A DNA stretch of 64,000 bases from Polydactylus sextarius (GCA_016801845.1 CM028915.1:11119501-11183500), one strand, 5' to 3'. Positions 13,201-26,717 are shown, numbered from the stretch's first letter. Notes: a model not told the origin generated them from the letters alone. Made by a program: numbers and translations.

Positions 13201-14218
13201 ATGGAGCTGGCTGATAAACACCCTCTGAGGCTGCCAGCATTGGCCCCTTTGTGTGAGCCCTCACCTCCTTCATAAGGTAGGGGGTTTCCTGCACCTGTGC
13301 ACACTCTACGGCGCAGATCTTACATGCAAACACAATACATGAAAACAGAAAAACGGTGCAAATATACGCGCACGCGAATGTGCACATACACAAGCCTGCA
13401 TCTGCAGTTGTGTGTCTCATTTGCCATCAGTGGAGCATGTTGTTATCCTCTGCTCAGCGCTCTCTCATGAAATGTAGGGCAGGGACAACAACAGGTGCCT
13501 GAGCGGGCGACAGCCTGCAATGCCTCCTGGGCTAAATGCTTCACACTCGCTTCATTTCGACATGCGACAGCCTTGTAAGGATTAATTATTTCCCCTGGGG
13601 ATGGAAGAATATGCTTTTTCCCTTCCTGAGAGCAGGGGGCTATGTGCACTCACAAGCACATGAAACAGCTTAAAGTAAATGAACAGGGAAACCTGGGAAA
13701 GCACTGCTTTTTGCAAACGAAAAAAAAAGTAAGAAAAAAAAAACTTTCACATGAAAGCAATGTAAACAAACCAAGCACATGATTGAACTGTATTGGAGAT
13801 GAGATAAAAGCTCAGGCAAACACATGCATTAGTTCTGAGAGATCACGCGCCAGGGAGCGGAGATGGCAGGGAGGCAATTAATGGGCTGACCTTCGTCCTT
13901 AATCACCCAGTGCCTGGCACACAATGCCCATGTGTCAGAGCAGCACATCTCTAAATGCCACCCCTCATTAGCACGATGCACGCAGTGAGAGAGGCTATCT
14001 GTGCAGTGTTACACTCTCCAGCGGTCAGACAGAGATAGCAAGGCCAGGATGGGATAACATGGCAGCACAGAGCTGGACTGAGCTGCAGTAGGCCATGATA
14101 TGATCTAGAAATCCCATTTCACTTGGAAGATGGGCACTCTCCTTTCTCTCCATTTTTGATTGGCATGAAACTCCCCAAGCGCAACGTCCTTGGTGTACCC
14201 GGTGCTGTCACTGTGATT

Positions 14219-14253
14219 GTGTGTGCATGTGAGTGTGTATGTGTGTGTGTGTG
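14219..14253. repeat. Interrupted (GT)n microsatellite
   Basis: GTGTGTGCATGTGAGTG is followed by a purer GT run; the array is imperfect. Confidence 0.8.
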
Positions 14254-16828
14254 TCTATCTGTGTGCATTTGGTTAAGGGGGTACCCAATTCTGAACACTC
14301 AATTAACACTCCTTTAATTAGCCAGCAGTACATTTTGAATTCTGATGAACTAATTTTCTTGGTGTGAGGGTGGAGGAAGCAGCGGAGAGGAGGAGGGGGG
14401 CCTGGTAAAGATGAGGTCCACTGGGTACAAAACAGCAATAAAGAGGGAACTGGTTAGATTAGACTGTAAAAAATCCATTAAATTCTGTGCACTTCTTCCA
14501 AGTGAGAGGTCAAATTGTGTTGATCACAAGAAGCAAAGGCAGAGTATGAGAGCAGGGAGTTAGGTGAGGTGGATGAGGGTGGGGGTTGGTGGTGGAGGGA
14601 GATAGGGAGTCAGAGGCTGTGCAAGAGTGCAGCACCAAATCCAGAAGACCATGAGAATGCTTTGCATTTTAATTAGAGGTTTAAATGAATAAGCAAGGGG
14701 AAAGTCTGAGAGAACTGCCTGAAATGCCCATTTATTAGTGTTCCAAGTGTTACAATTATGAGCAGGTTGGAGAAGTTTCTTCTTATTAGTGGAGAAAATG
14801 CTTCAACACATCAAAAAGCCCTCAGCATTTTCTCAATCACTCCTTCAAGCCTGTATCCTTACTTACCACACACTTTGATCCCTTCTGACCATGTGCATTG
14901 GTGAGAATGGGAAAAGAGCGCTTGTTTAGATGAAGGGAGTGGAGCGTTTGGCTGAACTGCAATTAAGTTTTCACAGAACAACGAGTGCATAATACACATA
15001 AACTTTGGCCAAACAAAGAGAGCAGTCTGTGATGAGGTTAGGGCAAACAACAGGCACTGAGATTACCAGGAAGATGAAAGAAAACAAGGGGCCAGCTTCA
15101 GTCCAACATCAACCACATGGTCTCAGAGTCATTTCCCCTGAGAATGACTGCCCCTGTTAAATGTTTGTGAACCAGGAGACATTAGATGGTGTACTCATCA
15201 TTTGCAGCTCTGTGTGCTGGGTCTATTTATTTATTTATTCATGAGAATTGCATTCAACACCGAATCCTCACATGATTTAAAAACTGGGGGAATCTTCAAT
15301 TATGTGACATGCGTTTTAGACCTCTGCGCCGGCAGAGTGTCCCATTTTTCCAGTCTCGTACCACATTCCACCACTAATGGACACTTTGCCCTTAACCTCA
15401 TTGTAAAGACGTTAATGAAATTAATAATTCATGCCTAAAGCAGCCTTCAAATCCTTCACGTCACAATCCCTCAGCTTGAAAATAGTCTGACCTGTCAAAT
15501 GTGTTGCAGCCTAGATTCAACAGCATTGTTCAGTGAAGCAACCCTTGACCTGTGGCTATTGTTTAGCTCTTAGCAGATAGGATCAGGGTCTATGACATCC
15601 TCTCCCCACCTCCGTTAGCCTGCTGTAAAGGGACAGGCAGGCGGGGGAAAGCCAGAGGCAGCTTCACGTCCTGAACAATACCTGCCTTGTGCTAATGGAG
15701 GTGTCATCTGGCACAGGGCTGATTAGTCAGCGATTACAGCCAGGCCTCAATTGCCGTGACAACTGCTGCAAACACAATGGGCCCTGATAGAGCCAGCTGT
15801 TTGGTCCTCTGCAATTAACCCTACATCCCACTCGTCTCCGGCAGTGCGCTGCCTCTAATTGACTATTGGGCTCACAAAGCAGGGGCTGTCATCCAGACCC
15901 CCTGGACATAGACCCCCGCCCCTCTGCCGAGGTAGAGATGATAATAATAGAGGCGTCCTGTGGACTCAGCCGCCAGTCAATCAAAGCCTCAGTGCCCCAC
16001 AGGAGCTTCCTGAGGAGAGAGAGAGTAGAGGAAGCACATGTATGAGCCAGTGATCAACAGGGTAGAGCAGCCTTGCAGGGGGCAGACATGTTGAATATGC
16101 CCTCAGCCAGAGCACTAATCAATTCAAGTGCACGTGAGGGGAAAAGGAACCCTGCTGCTTGCTTGATATCAGAAAAGCCATTTTTAGGAACACTCATCTT
16201 CTTCTGTTATTTCTCAAAGCTGATTTTCTGTGCTACAACACAGGGAGGAAAAAAAAAAAAAATCAAGGCAATTATTTGTCAGGCCTTTGCTATCTATAAT
16301 TGCAAAGATAAAAATCAAACTGCAATGATTTCTCAGAGGATAGAGCTGTCTGAATTTATGGCTGCCTCTGTCATCATAATCATCAAACAAATGCATATTG
16401 CAAGACAGCTGAAAAGAAAATGTGCACCTAGCACATCTCTCTCTATATATATTCTTGGCATCTATTATTGATAAGTTGACTTAGAATTACAGATTTTTTT
16501 TTTTAATGTAACGTTGTTATATTAAAAAAAATGTAAATAAACGTATCAAATTGTACACATGGTTACTTTTGATTCAAAGATCAGACAATAAATAGCGAGA
16601 AAATCATGTACTGAATCACTATGTAAATAAAAGCAGTAGTTGGACAACATTTTTCAACAGGGGGTGCCATACTGCAACTACATATTGGGCTTTTAACCTG
16701 CCAACATGTTTCACAAATAGCAAAGAGGATAATGAGAATGTTAAAGCAATCTGCACACTGATCCTTCACAGGCACGCAGACATGGCACAATTTCAAAAAT
16801 GGATTTAATCATTAAAAGAGATTTTAAA

Positions 16829-16848
16829 AAAAAAAAAAAAAAAAAACT
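16829..16848. repeat. Poly(A) tract
   Basis: About 20 consecutive A. Confidence 0.8.
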
Positions 16849-17477
16849 TGGACAAAACTCCTGAATCTAATCTTTCATTTCATTAAAGCCAATCTCATCT
16901 AAGATTTAATCTCTCTATTTCCTGCACAAGCAAATAGGAAAAAAAAAACTAAATTGAGAGACTAATTTTTGGCTTCCTCCTCGCACAGACTGCGGCATGA
17001 GGTCATTTAGAGAGCCTGCAGTGAAGCAGTACACGTGTGTGGTTAATACAGTACACTGAAACAGAGATAAGGTCCACACGAACTGGTGATACTAAGAAAG
17101 AGCAGGAGGAAAAAAAAAAAACACAAGCTGTTTCCACTTTCCACACATGACAGTTCTTTTCCATATGTGTACACTGTGATGGTCAACAATGCGCCCAAAC
17201 AAAACAGCTAATTAGGTTTTAATTATAAAGGTTTCCTCCCCTCTAAAAAAAAAAAAGGTGAAATATTATACCACCAGACCACTGTCATGTTTACATTTTC
17301 TTGTTAGAATTTATCTCTAAAGCCAGATGTTACTGAATCAGCCATGAAAATTAATTAGCTGGTTTGATGTGGCAACCTCATGCTCCTACCAGACAGACCT
17401 GGCTTTTATGGGCTGTAGGGGAAATTACTGAGAATTGATTGATCCTGAAGGACTCCTCTGTACACATGGTCTGGCAC

Positions 17478-17503
17478 CACACACACACACACACACACAC
17501 ACA
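17478..17503. repeat. (CA)13 microsatellite
   Basis: Perfect CA dinucleotide run of 26 bases. Confidence 0.9.
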
Positions 17504-19557
17504 GAAATATCCTGGTAGCGACAGCAACCTGACATCCTCTCTCTTTAGTGGCTACAGTGACAACCATTAATTGTCAAAATCTTTCATTCCTATTCCAAAA
17601 AGCAAGTGAATGAATGTGACTGATTTTTTTGGGGGGGAAAAAAAAAAATCAACCTGAGCTTTGAGCTCTAAAATCCACCACACTGAAACAACAGTTGTAC
17701 CCTCTGAAATTACAAACGCTTGAATTTCCCTCTGCCTATCTCTTGATCCTTTTTTCTCTTCTTTTCATCCTATTCACCTTCACTCTCTACTTATGTGCTC
17801 ACTCTCTCTCTCTCTCTCTTTTTGCTTCACCCCCCCCCTCTCTCATCTCTTCCGTCTCCCTCTCTGAGTAAGTGAGTTTCATCTGGGGTGCTTGCCGGGC
17901 GAAATCACCTCAGGGCGAACACTTTATTATCTGTAGTCAAAGCGTCACCACAAATACCATTCTACACACACAAGTGTCACTTTCCATTTGTCTGCACTCC
18001 GGCTGCATTAGCAGAGCCTAGCCAGCCCAGAGGCTCGTCTCAAACACACCCGGCAGAAGAAAACTAACAGCGTGGGAAAGCACTCGTCCTGCATTCCTGC
18101 CCCATTAACACCACTGCCATCACCAGAGCAGACCTGCTGAATCTCTGGAAAATTAAAAAACATTATCATCAGCACCAACCTTTAAGATGATAGCCCATAA
18201 AATTACCAAAAAAGAGAAAGATATTTAGGCAGATATCCTACAGTTTTGGACATAAGTGTTATATTTCATGTAAGAAATCATTAAACATGTTACAGATAAT
18301 CAAACATAGCATCCCTTTATAGCTGAAAAAATAGCATGTGTTCATCAGTGATCATCTGGCTGAGCGTCCAGCAGAAACAACACCAGTGGGTAGTTTATTC
18401 TCTGTTTGCGCCCCAAAGGAATGCAGGCCAGCAGCCGCCATGTCAGACCTTTTGTGGGACACCCATGCACCAAACAAACACAGAAACTGGGACAACATGT
18501 TTACCTCACTCTATACACTGTAACCCATAAACAAAATGGCCATAGAAAAAGAAAACCATCTCTGTTTGTTCCCATAACAGCCACCCACCCTGCCCCCCTC
18601 TCACAAAAAAGGGGATTTCAATAGAAAAATATCAACTCCGAAATGAGGTTGTGTCTGTGAGAGGGGCTCTGTTCACTGTGCGTAATTTTCAAAGTTTTCA
18701 CCAAGCTCTTTCCACTTGCAATAATTTATGGGCCCGGATAGGCAACATAATAGATTATAAATGGAAAAAATATAACTATATTCATCACAAAACTGCTCAC
18801 TGTTTAATAATCACGTCTGGCTAAAGGGCTTAGTAGAGTGCACGGCTCTGTATAGATGAGAGGACCGGGGCCCTGGTTTGTGGGCTGCCTGTGATGAGCC
18901 AGCCCTCAGGCCTGCCTGGGCCACCCTCATTGTGCATACAGCATGGTCTAGAAAGCAGAGCTTTATCAGCAAATACCCCAAGTCAGCACAAGCAGCGGGG
19001 TGGTTATGCGTTGCGACTGCCACACCAGCCGATATTGTCATGTACGATTAGGCCTGTGCTCATGAGCCTGTGAACTCATTCCTATGGCATTAAAGTCAAC
19101 TCCGCCCCTACTCTCCTCCATTTATAACCCTGCCTCTCTGCTGCCCTCTCCTCTTTTCTCTCGGTTTTTCCATTATACAATCAAGCCTACCAACTTCACA
19201 ATATACCCTCACTGAACCATGTGAAAAGCTGCGCTCTGCTGCAAAACATACAGAGTAAAAATACAACAAAAGGTTAGACTGGTTTGATTTCCAAAACAAA
19301 TCTCTGCTGCTTAATTAACTCCGTCCATGAGGGTCATCCACAAGTTAGAGCCAACCACCGCATCAAGAAGCAACCGGTGCCAGAGTTGTTTTGTCTCACT
19401 GCACCTCTGCAGATGACAAGGCTGATAGAGAGGAACAAAGGCTCATGGAAGAAAGAAAGATAAACTGTAAGGCTAGTTATGGGGAAACATCACAAAGAGG
19501 AAATGGAGATTAAACCAATCAGTGATGATGCAAAGAGCAACACAGGACATAGGGCCA

Positions 19558-19563
<6 letters not shown>

Positions 19564-19591
<28 letters not shown>
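19564..19591. repeat. Poly(A) tract, 28 bases
   Basis: The longest uninterrupted A run seen. On the minus strand it creates a spurious poly-Phe open frame. Confidence 0.9.
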
Positions 19592-19880
19592 CACAAGGAG
19601 CTAAAATCCTGGCCTGAAAGATTTATGTCAGGCCCTCCCTGTCCTGTCTTTAACAGAATATGCAGCACTCTGACACTATCTTTATAAAGGGCTACATGTA
19701 CAGCTAAGAGCCAGCAACATTCACAGTCATGCACAAACTCAAATGGACACAGTGACAACACAAACGCACACACAGGTTTAGAGTAGAAGACCCCAGAGGT
19801 AGAGATTGTGAGTGTATACAGAGATAAGAAAAGGAACCAGAGCAGAGAGAGAGGGAGGGAAAAAAGGGAGAGATTGGGAT

Positions 19881-19909
19881 AGAGAGAGAGAGACAGAGAG
19901 AGAGAGAGA
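19881..19909. repeat. (GA)n microsatellite
   Basis: AG repeat with one ACAG interruption, inside a purine-rich segment (19845-19920). Confidence 0.85.
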
Positions 19910-22854
19910 TGAGGGGAGGCTGGAGGCGCCTGGGCAGGCCTGTCAGACCGGAGGAAGTGCCGGTGCATAGGCCTGCAGGTAAATGGAAGAAGAAAGGCGC
20001 CTGCAGGCTGCCTGAGGCAAGCCTGGGCCCTTCTGTTCTATCATTTAGGAGACAAGTCCTCCACTGATTCCCAATTAATATTTAACACTGCACAGACAAC
20101 AAGGCACTCGGCTGCAGTACACATGCCAACGAGAGAAGTGGAGAGGAGAGGAATGGTGTATAAACTGATTGGGAAAAAGGATACATAAATGGGTAAATTT
20201 TCACCAACATGAGAAATTATTTTTGAAAGATTTAACATCAATGGGATTTTGGAGGCAGGGATTTAACAGATGTAACATGTTTTAATGTCAGTATTCCTTT
20301 AAGATGAAAGACATAACACTTTGTAATCAATATACTATTATTTTATTCATCCATTGGATTTTAGTGAGACATAAAAAAGCATTTTCATTGTGTGAATCTG
20401 CTCTCTAGATTCTATCACCGAAAGGTATTTTGGGTTGTTTGGGTCATATCTTATTAGCTGACAGAGCCAACGCACTCTTTTATCACTTCATTAAGCAATA
20501 CTTCTGCTTTCATGTTACCTGGTAGGTCAATAACATTTTCACTGCCTAGCAACAACAGGAAGGTAAAAACAACTTTACAAATTAGACTCTTGATGCTCCA
20601 TGATGGAGCTCACAGATACAGGCTTGGGTTTGTAGCGTTTCCTCTTGGGTTAGGGTTAGTGAAAATTGGATGCTGGAAATCTGTTCAAAGGCCTTGAGGT
20701 CCAGTGGAAATGAGGGTTCAGAGTTGGAGCTGGCAGGAAGAAGTAAGCAAAAAGGAGAAAAAAAAACACACACACATCCGAAACCTAATCCTATAAGCCA
20801 ACAAACGAAAGTCACCATTTCTGTAACCTAAAATGACGAGGCACCCAACGATGGTCTTTACGAGAATGAGCCTGAAGAGCAAACCACAGGAACTGCAGTC
20901 AATGGTCCCACTAGAGCGATGATTTCAACATTGTGGTGCAGTCTCCTCCCTCTGCCAAACCCTCTACACTATTAGAGCTGACTGAAAAACCACAGCCAGG
21001 GATGGTTTGAAAATTTTGTGAAGTTCACGACAAGCTCGGACCGAAGCACCAAACTCTACTGCTTTCGGCTCATTGGCTTTAATTTGTTCCCACATAACTT
21101 CTTGAGCATTTTCCCAGTATAATGACACTCCCCTGGCAACAACATACTGATTACTATTCACCTTCTGTGAATTTTAAACATGGCTGAGAGGTTAGAATGT
21201 GAGCCAATTTACTTTAAGTGGAAATTAACAGAAAAACTATGTGTCAAGTTGTAATCCTCCATGACCACAGAGTATATTTGGCCAAATTCTCTGTTAAGCC
21301 TCAAAGAAAACGTTTTATGTGTGCATATAAAAAAAAAAAAATAACATTACAGAATACTTATTTAAGAGATTAAAATTTGTCCATGTATTTTTATCTACAC
21401 ACCTGATTAGGAGCTCACTCAAAAACTCCTGCTAGGAGCATGCAGCGCCTCCTGAATGTCTCTCTTGGTCAGTCTGCGGTGGGTTCAAAGATGGCACAGG
21501 CTGCGTGTCATTTCCTGCGGGACAGCAAGGGACTGCGGACACTCTCTGTACCCTCGCTCACATCCCCCATCCCACCCCCAGTCTCTGGCAGGCGAAGACA
21601 GAGGGTGTCGATGCCTTGCACCTGGGACGTCCAAATGCCAGCTCAGAGGCTTTGGAACCAGGAACCTGTTTTTCAACCCAAATCCTGCTGTGACCAAAAC
21701 TAAAGCAGAGCCCCTCATCCTCAAGCTCACCTCCCAAGGCAATAAGATTGCTTCGCCCCCCGCATTCACAGCAGAAGGCAGAGGGCAGAGGGAAGGCATG
21801 GCTCTGTGGGACGCCAGCAGCCGGAAATGATCCTGTGTGTGCCAGCGCTGAGACGCCAACACGACAGAAAAGGCGGTAGCATGCATGAGGTAAGACTAGT
21901 ATGACCAATATCGTATGACTGTCTCTGTGAAAGACACCGCAACTCTTTTAATATTCTGGATTTTGCAATATGGCAATGTGATGAAAGTGTGGATGATATA
22001 TTTCATGTGGTTATGCAAACCCTGCGATCTCCAAAATGAGATTGCATAAGTAGACATCTAGGAGGTATGGGAGCCGTGGATAGCTGTCAATCACCTTTCA
22101 CCATGAAAAATACTTCATGACCTCTGCTTCCCTGCTGCAGACTGTGGAATAATGACAATCTCTGTGGGCACTCTGTGGAATTCCAAATGGGAGTTGGAAA
22201 CGAGGTAGTTCAATCAGTGGGAAAAGGTCAAGTGCATGCAGATTCTCTCTCCCTCACTCTGTCTCCATTCCTTTTCCCCTAGTTCCACTTTACGCCCCCC
22301 CCACCTCCAGGGTACTGAGGCAATCAGGGTAAAGGTTGTTATTTCTTCTGCTGCTTGTGACCACATTTAAATATTCAACTGAAACAACCCCACCCTCCCA
22401 TTTTTTCCACCCAAAGCAACCATTGGAGTAGCGTGCTATAATTTGATATGGCCGGCTAATTCCACTGTTACGTCTCACACCACCTCAGACAACAGCAGAG
22501 GTGAGGTGGCTGGAGGTCATTACCTGAGCATATTCCCTCTCGCTGGTGTTGCGACTTAGGAAGAGAGTCTGCTAAAAGCAAAACAAACTAATGGCTCTGG
22601 CAGCTCCGCCTGCAGAGGCACAGGGCTATTAGGAAAACTACAATCCCCAGGTGAACCTCCATGTCATGTCCTGAGGCTATGTGTGACAAGGCCAGGTTGT
22701 CTCTGTCGATCAAGCTGGAAGACGGGTGAAACAGGCCTGACATAGCATGAACCTGAGATATCAGGCCTTCTGGGAACTTCTCATCTACACCTGGCTGATT
22801 GGCACCTCGGGCCTCCTGGGTGGTGTCACAGAGGATTACAGCTGTAGATGTTCT

Positions 22855-22878
22855 TGTGTGTGTGTGTGTGTGTGTGTG
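22855..22878. repeat. (GT)12 microsatellite
   Basis: Perfect TG run of 24 bases. Confidence 0.9.
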
Positions 22879-23092
22879 CGTACATGTGTGCGTGCGCCTC
22901 TGCTACAAGGCAGATTTGGGGACATATTCTAAACAACACACCAGTTGACTGGAAACATTAAACCGGGGACAAAACTAGTTTTCAGAGTTTAATTACACCA
23001 CAGTTGCATTAATCATGATCTGAAATAGTTTCTGCTTTAATTAGAGTTCCATGAGTCATTGACATGTAACCAAAAGTATGCTAAATCACTGC

Positions 23093-23117
23093 GTGTGTGT
23101 GTGTGTGTGTGTGTGTG
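23093..23117. repeat. (GT)n microsatellite
   Basis: Perfect GT run of 25 bases, only about 215 bp after the previous GT array. Confidence 0.9.
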
Positions 23118-24124
23118 AGCTACAGCCAGGCACTGCTGGGGTTACAGGCATGAGGAAACGCCCAGGGTCTGATCCAATCACAGGACAAATATGGGAGTGG
23201 CAGTGAGCTGTGTGGTTTACTAAGGACATACAGAACCTGCAGAGGGTCTAGGTAAAAAAAAAAAAAACACAAACATGCACACCAAGTGTGACAATAGCGT
23301 TCTTAGAAAATGACATGCTGGCACAAGAATAAATGCCAAGTAATTAATAAACAAATGAAAACCTGCTGAAATTCTCTTATCATTTTGGAAAACAGCCAAA
23401 AAGAAATACCCATCAACCAGTCAATTGAGGGAATCTAGACTAGTTTTTCTTTAGCTGACATGAGGTAAAGTAATTGCTGTCTGGGCTACGGAAGAGGCAT
23501 GGAAGTGGTGGGGGCTGCCGGGCCTCCTGTCCAGCAATCTCACTGTTACTCATCACTGGTGCACTTCCCCTCTCCCTTCCAGTATCAGGGCTGCTCCACT
23601 CAGTCCTGGAACATCAGACACACAGCGGAGGACAACGATCAAGGAGAGGGATGGGAAGGGAAGAGAAGAGAGGGAGGTCGCCTCTGGCCGACAGTGGCTG
23701 GGGTCAGTGCCATTCACCCCTCTCCCCCCGCAGGGCCTTTCTCTCTCATCTGTCTGGATGGGTGCCCTCTCTCTGGGGCACGACACGATGAGAGGCCCTG
23801 GCTCCTCTGCCGTTTCTGCCTTTTATGTCTCCATCTAGGGCAGTGGTAGAGAGACGTGGTGGGGAAGACGAAGGAGGGGGCAAGCTACAAATGTCACCCA
23901 TAAGGGGGGATTTAATTAAAAATGACAGGGGCTGGCGCTGGAGAGTGCAGCCACATATGCGCGGAATTTGGGCGCAAGTGCCTATGATTTATAATTCAAG
24001 TAATGCTCCGCACTCCTTTTAATTCTATGGCCAAAGAAAAAAATATCAAAAGGCCGCCCCTGTGAGGCTAATCCAATATGATATTTTTAAGGGCAGGCGG
24101 TCAATGGCTTTTTGAAAAGCCAGC

Positions 24125-24250
24125 TTCTCTGTCTCCCTTTCTGCTTCTCTCTCTCTCTTTCTCTCTCTCCCTCTCTCTTCTCCACTTGTCTGTCTTTCCC
24201 CATTTCCTTCTGCCGCTCCCTCCTTTTCTCTCTCCTGCACTCCCCACTCT
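24125..24250. repeat. Pyrimidine-rich (CT/CTT/CCT) tract
   Basis: Mostly C and T on the plus strand, with several CTCTCT runs. It could form triplex-type polypurine/polypyrimidine structure. Confidence 0.75.
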
Positions 24251-26574
24251 ACAGTACCTCACCCCACCCCCCCTGAGCCCAGACACAGAGCGAGCTGTGA
24301 TAATGGAAACATCCCGCTCTCCGCCTCCCGTTTCTCCTGCTAAGCTCTGTGCGCTTGGGGGAAATTGATTGTCTGGCGAGCCGATCTGAACGCTTCCAGC
24401 TGATGGTAGAGCCAGTTAAGTCCTTTTTTATTGAGGGTATGAGGGATTTTTAATGGGAGTCGCATCAATGAACTGTGCAGCCACTCGGCATTTGCATGCA
24501 GGGGCTTTTTTTCCCCCTAAAACCCTCCTTGCCCTCTCATCCCAACTGCTCTGCCACCTCAGTCTCCCCCCACCAACACATACACACACATCCACACTAC
24601 TTTTGTGTAAAGGACAACTCATGCAAATGACACAGCTCACCTCTACCTCACTCTCAGGTAATCCCTCTTGTGCTCTCACTCACTCTTTGAGGGGTGTATT
24701 CTGGTATTCAGCCTCCTGTTGAGAGCCCAGGTCACCTTACCCACAACCCCTTTCCATGTTGGCACAAACTGGGCCATGAACAATCAATCATGGGGGCCTG
24801 CTCAGCATGGTGACCTGAGTGTGCCCACTTCTGCAGCCAGACCTACTGTCTGCCTTTCTGCACCCCTTCTGGGCCTGGACGAACAATTGCCTTATTGAGG
24901 CCAAGAGCTGCATAGTGGTGGAAATCCAACACCCCCCCCACCCGCCCTCCACCCTCCCTCCAAGGACAGAAAGGAGGCTATTATGTTCAAACATCCTCAT
25001 TATGAACCTTAAGTCAGTCGCTGTGGTAGTCTTTCAATCAAAGGGTTTAACAGGTGGAGAGGGAGAGAGAGGGAGAGTCAGACAGAGAGGGTCAGTAAGA
25101 AGGAGGGCAAAGGGAAGACTGGAGACTGTTCTTTTTATCTATTGATTTGAGTCCTGACTCCCACTGGCTGCTCCTCAATAAAGGACCCTGAGAGGAAGTG
25201 GGCTAATCCTGCGAAATTGGAAAGAGGGAATCGATTAAGACGACTGTTGAGGACTCCCTCCATTTCTCTTCCTTCCTCTCCATCTTTACCTTCTCTAATT
25301 CTATTTTGCACAGCTTCCTCTTTGTCCTCTGGTTCACTTCAACTCTCTCTCTCTCTGAATCCTCATTAATGAGCAAAGTTGAACCCCACTCAGCTGAAGA
25401 GCTGCCCCCTTTTTCTTGATGCACCCACAGTTCTGTTTATTCCTCTAGTTCTCGCTACATTTCACACCCACCTATACATCTCTAAGTAAAACATCCGTAC
25501 AGACCAGCAAAAACAACTCGAGTTCTAAGGCCGGAGGTAGCACCCAGTCACCTTGCTGTTTCTGACTCTCCTCTCCTCTGTAGGAGGTGACTGGAGTGTG
25601 ATGTTGAACTGAGAAGTAGCTAATTGGCCAGTGAGGAGCTGAGAAGGAACACAGGCACTGTTTCATGTATTCGCCCGCAGCCAATCAGAGTCTTTTTAAA
25701 GCCTTTCACTGGGCTGGTTATAGACCTGATACAATGTCCCACTGATGAAGCAGCACAGTGCTATTCCGGGTAAGCCTCTCTAAGCTGAGGTAAAAACTGA
25801 TAGGTTAGTGCTCTCTTGCTCTCGATCCGCCAGTCCTTTTAATCGGCTTGAGGTACCTTGTAGGCCTGCCATGTAAACAAAAGCCACTAAAGACTTGAGA
25901 AGCGTTCAAAAAACAGACTCTCGCTGTAAAAGTAAAAAGCTTATCCAAATGCTTCAACAAAAATAGAGAAAAATTTACCTTCCAGATTCCTGACTGCTCT
26001 GGCTTTCTCTAATCCCAAACTGGTTGGAACTAGTTTTGCCAGCTCTGTAACAGTTTTCAACTCTGGCTCATCTATGTCCCTTTACACCATTTTGTGAGTG
26101 GACAGAGGGTGGTGCTCGGGGAGCAAACAGAGCAGCTGTCATGCTTTACAGGCGGCCGGCACAGCCAGGGCAAGACACTGTAAATGTTTACAGACCCTCA
26201 GGGTCACCCAGGGCCATTGAGGCACGTTAAACACTGTCTGCTCAGTCCTGTTGCCACGACTGCACAATCAGCACAGCTAAACAGCCCCCCTCTCAATGAG
26301 CAGCCTTAACAACACGGCAATCTGAGGTGTAAGTGCAGAGAAACTGAAACTGTTTAGAATTCCTCAGAGTAGCGCATGAGCACAGTGACAAACAACAGAA
26401 ACCGGAAAGTCTATTTTCCTCTCACTTATTCACAGTCAGGGTTAACTACCCGTTTCCATCATTCACCATAACCAATAGATTAAATACCAACGACAAACAC
26501 AAGCCTCCCTTTCTGCAGCTTTGAGCGAGCTGAACTCCTCACCTCCATCACTCCATGTCACTCAATTAACTTAC

Positions 26575-26671
26575 ATTTCCGTCCAAGGGCTTGTGGTGGC
26601 TCCAGGGTCTTGCTGGCACACACTGGGTGCTGGGGTGGAGGGTTTTGCCTCCTCTGCAGACAGGCCAGCAT
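26575..26671 (-). CDS. fam222a: fam222a first coding exon (start codon, residues 1-32 plus first base of codon 33)
   Basis: On the minus strand ATG 26671-26669 opens a 97-base coding stretch that starts MLACLQRRQNPPPQH and ends ALGRK, closely matching the mammalian FAM222A N-terminus (MLACLQR, QH, SK-LE, RKC). It is followed by a consensus donor, AAAT|GTAAGT (GT at 26574-26573). The last base, T, joins GT of the exon at 10231 to form Cys33, giving RKCE as in human. The start is supported by G at -3 and by an in-frame TAG at 26692-26690, seven codons upstream. The stretch is too short to stand out as an open frame and was found by looking for the family N-terminus. It lies 16.3 kb upstream of the main exon. 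Confidence 0.93.
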
Positions 26672-26717
26672 GGCGAGGTGGGCACAGTACTACAGCCGGG
26701 GGAGTTCTGCGGCCAAC
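26672..26717 (-). other. fam222a: 5' UTR part of the start-codon exon, with splice acceptor
   Basis: Immediately upstream of the ATG on the minus strand are 46 bases without another ATG, with an in-frame TAG at 26692-26690. They are preceded by a long pyrimidine tract (about 26724-26758, read as T/C-rich on the minus strand) ending in CTCCAG, with AG at 26719-26718. This is a strong 3' splice site, so at least one non-coding exon must lie further upstream (higher coordinates). A weaker alternative acceptor, CCGCAG, lies 10 bases into the exon. Confidence 0.75.

Larger units (their letters stand above)
10232..26574 (-). other. fam222a: Intron between the two fam222a coding exons (16.3 kb)
   Basis: The intron has a GTAAGT donor at 26574 and a TTGTAG acceptor at 10232, and is phase 1. 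I recognise no coding exon inside it. It contains scattered (CA)n/(GT)n arrays (14.22, 17.48, 22.86, 23.09 kb), poly(A) tracts (16.83, 19.56 kb), GA-rich (19.86 kb) and pyrimidine-rich DNA (17.74-17.87, 24.12-24.25 kb). A cluster of overlapping open frames on both strands at 21.44-21.91 kb has no recognisable homology. The stretch at about 23.88-24.12 kb looks like a conserved non-coding element: TTTAATTAAAA, TTTATAATTCAA and a perfect 8-bp hairpin at 24105-24122. Confidence 0.85.

Noticed and set aside
19519..19968. 149-codon minus-strand frame
   Set aside because: Built from Ser/Leu runs of a GA repeat and poly-Phe of a 28-base A tract. It is low-complexity artefact.
20648..20664. Telomere-like GGTTAGGGTTAG
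   Set aside because: Only about two units, too short for an interstitial telomeric array.
21440..21908. Cluster of overlapping frames on both strands
   Set aside because: No frame resembles a known protein and no splice or start context supports one. GC-rich composition alone explains the lack of stops.
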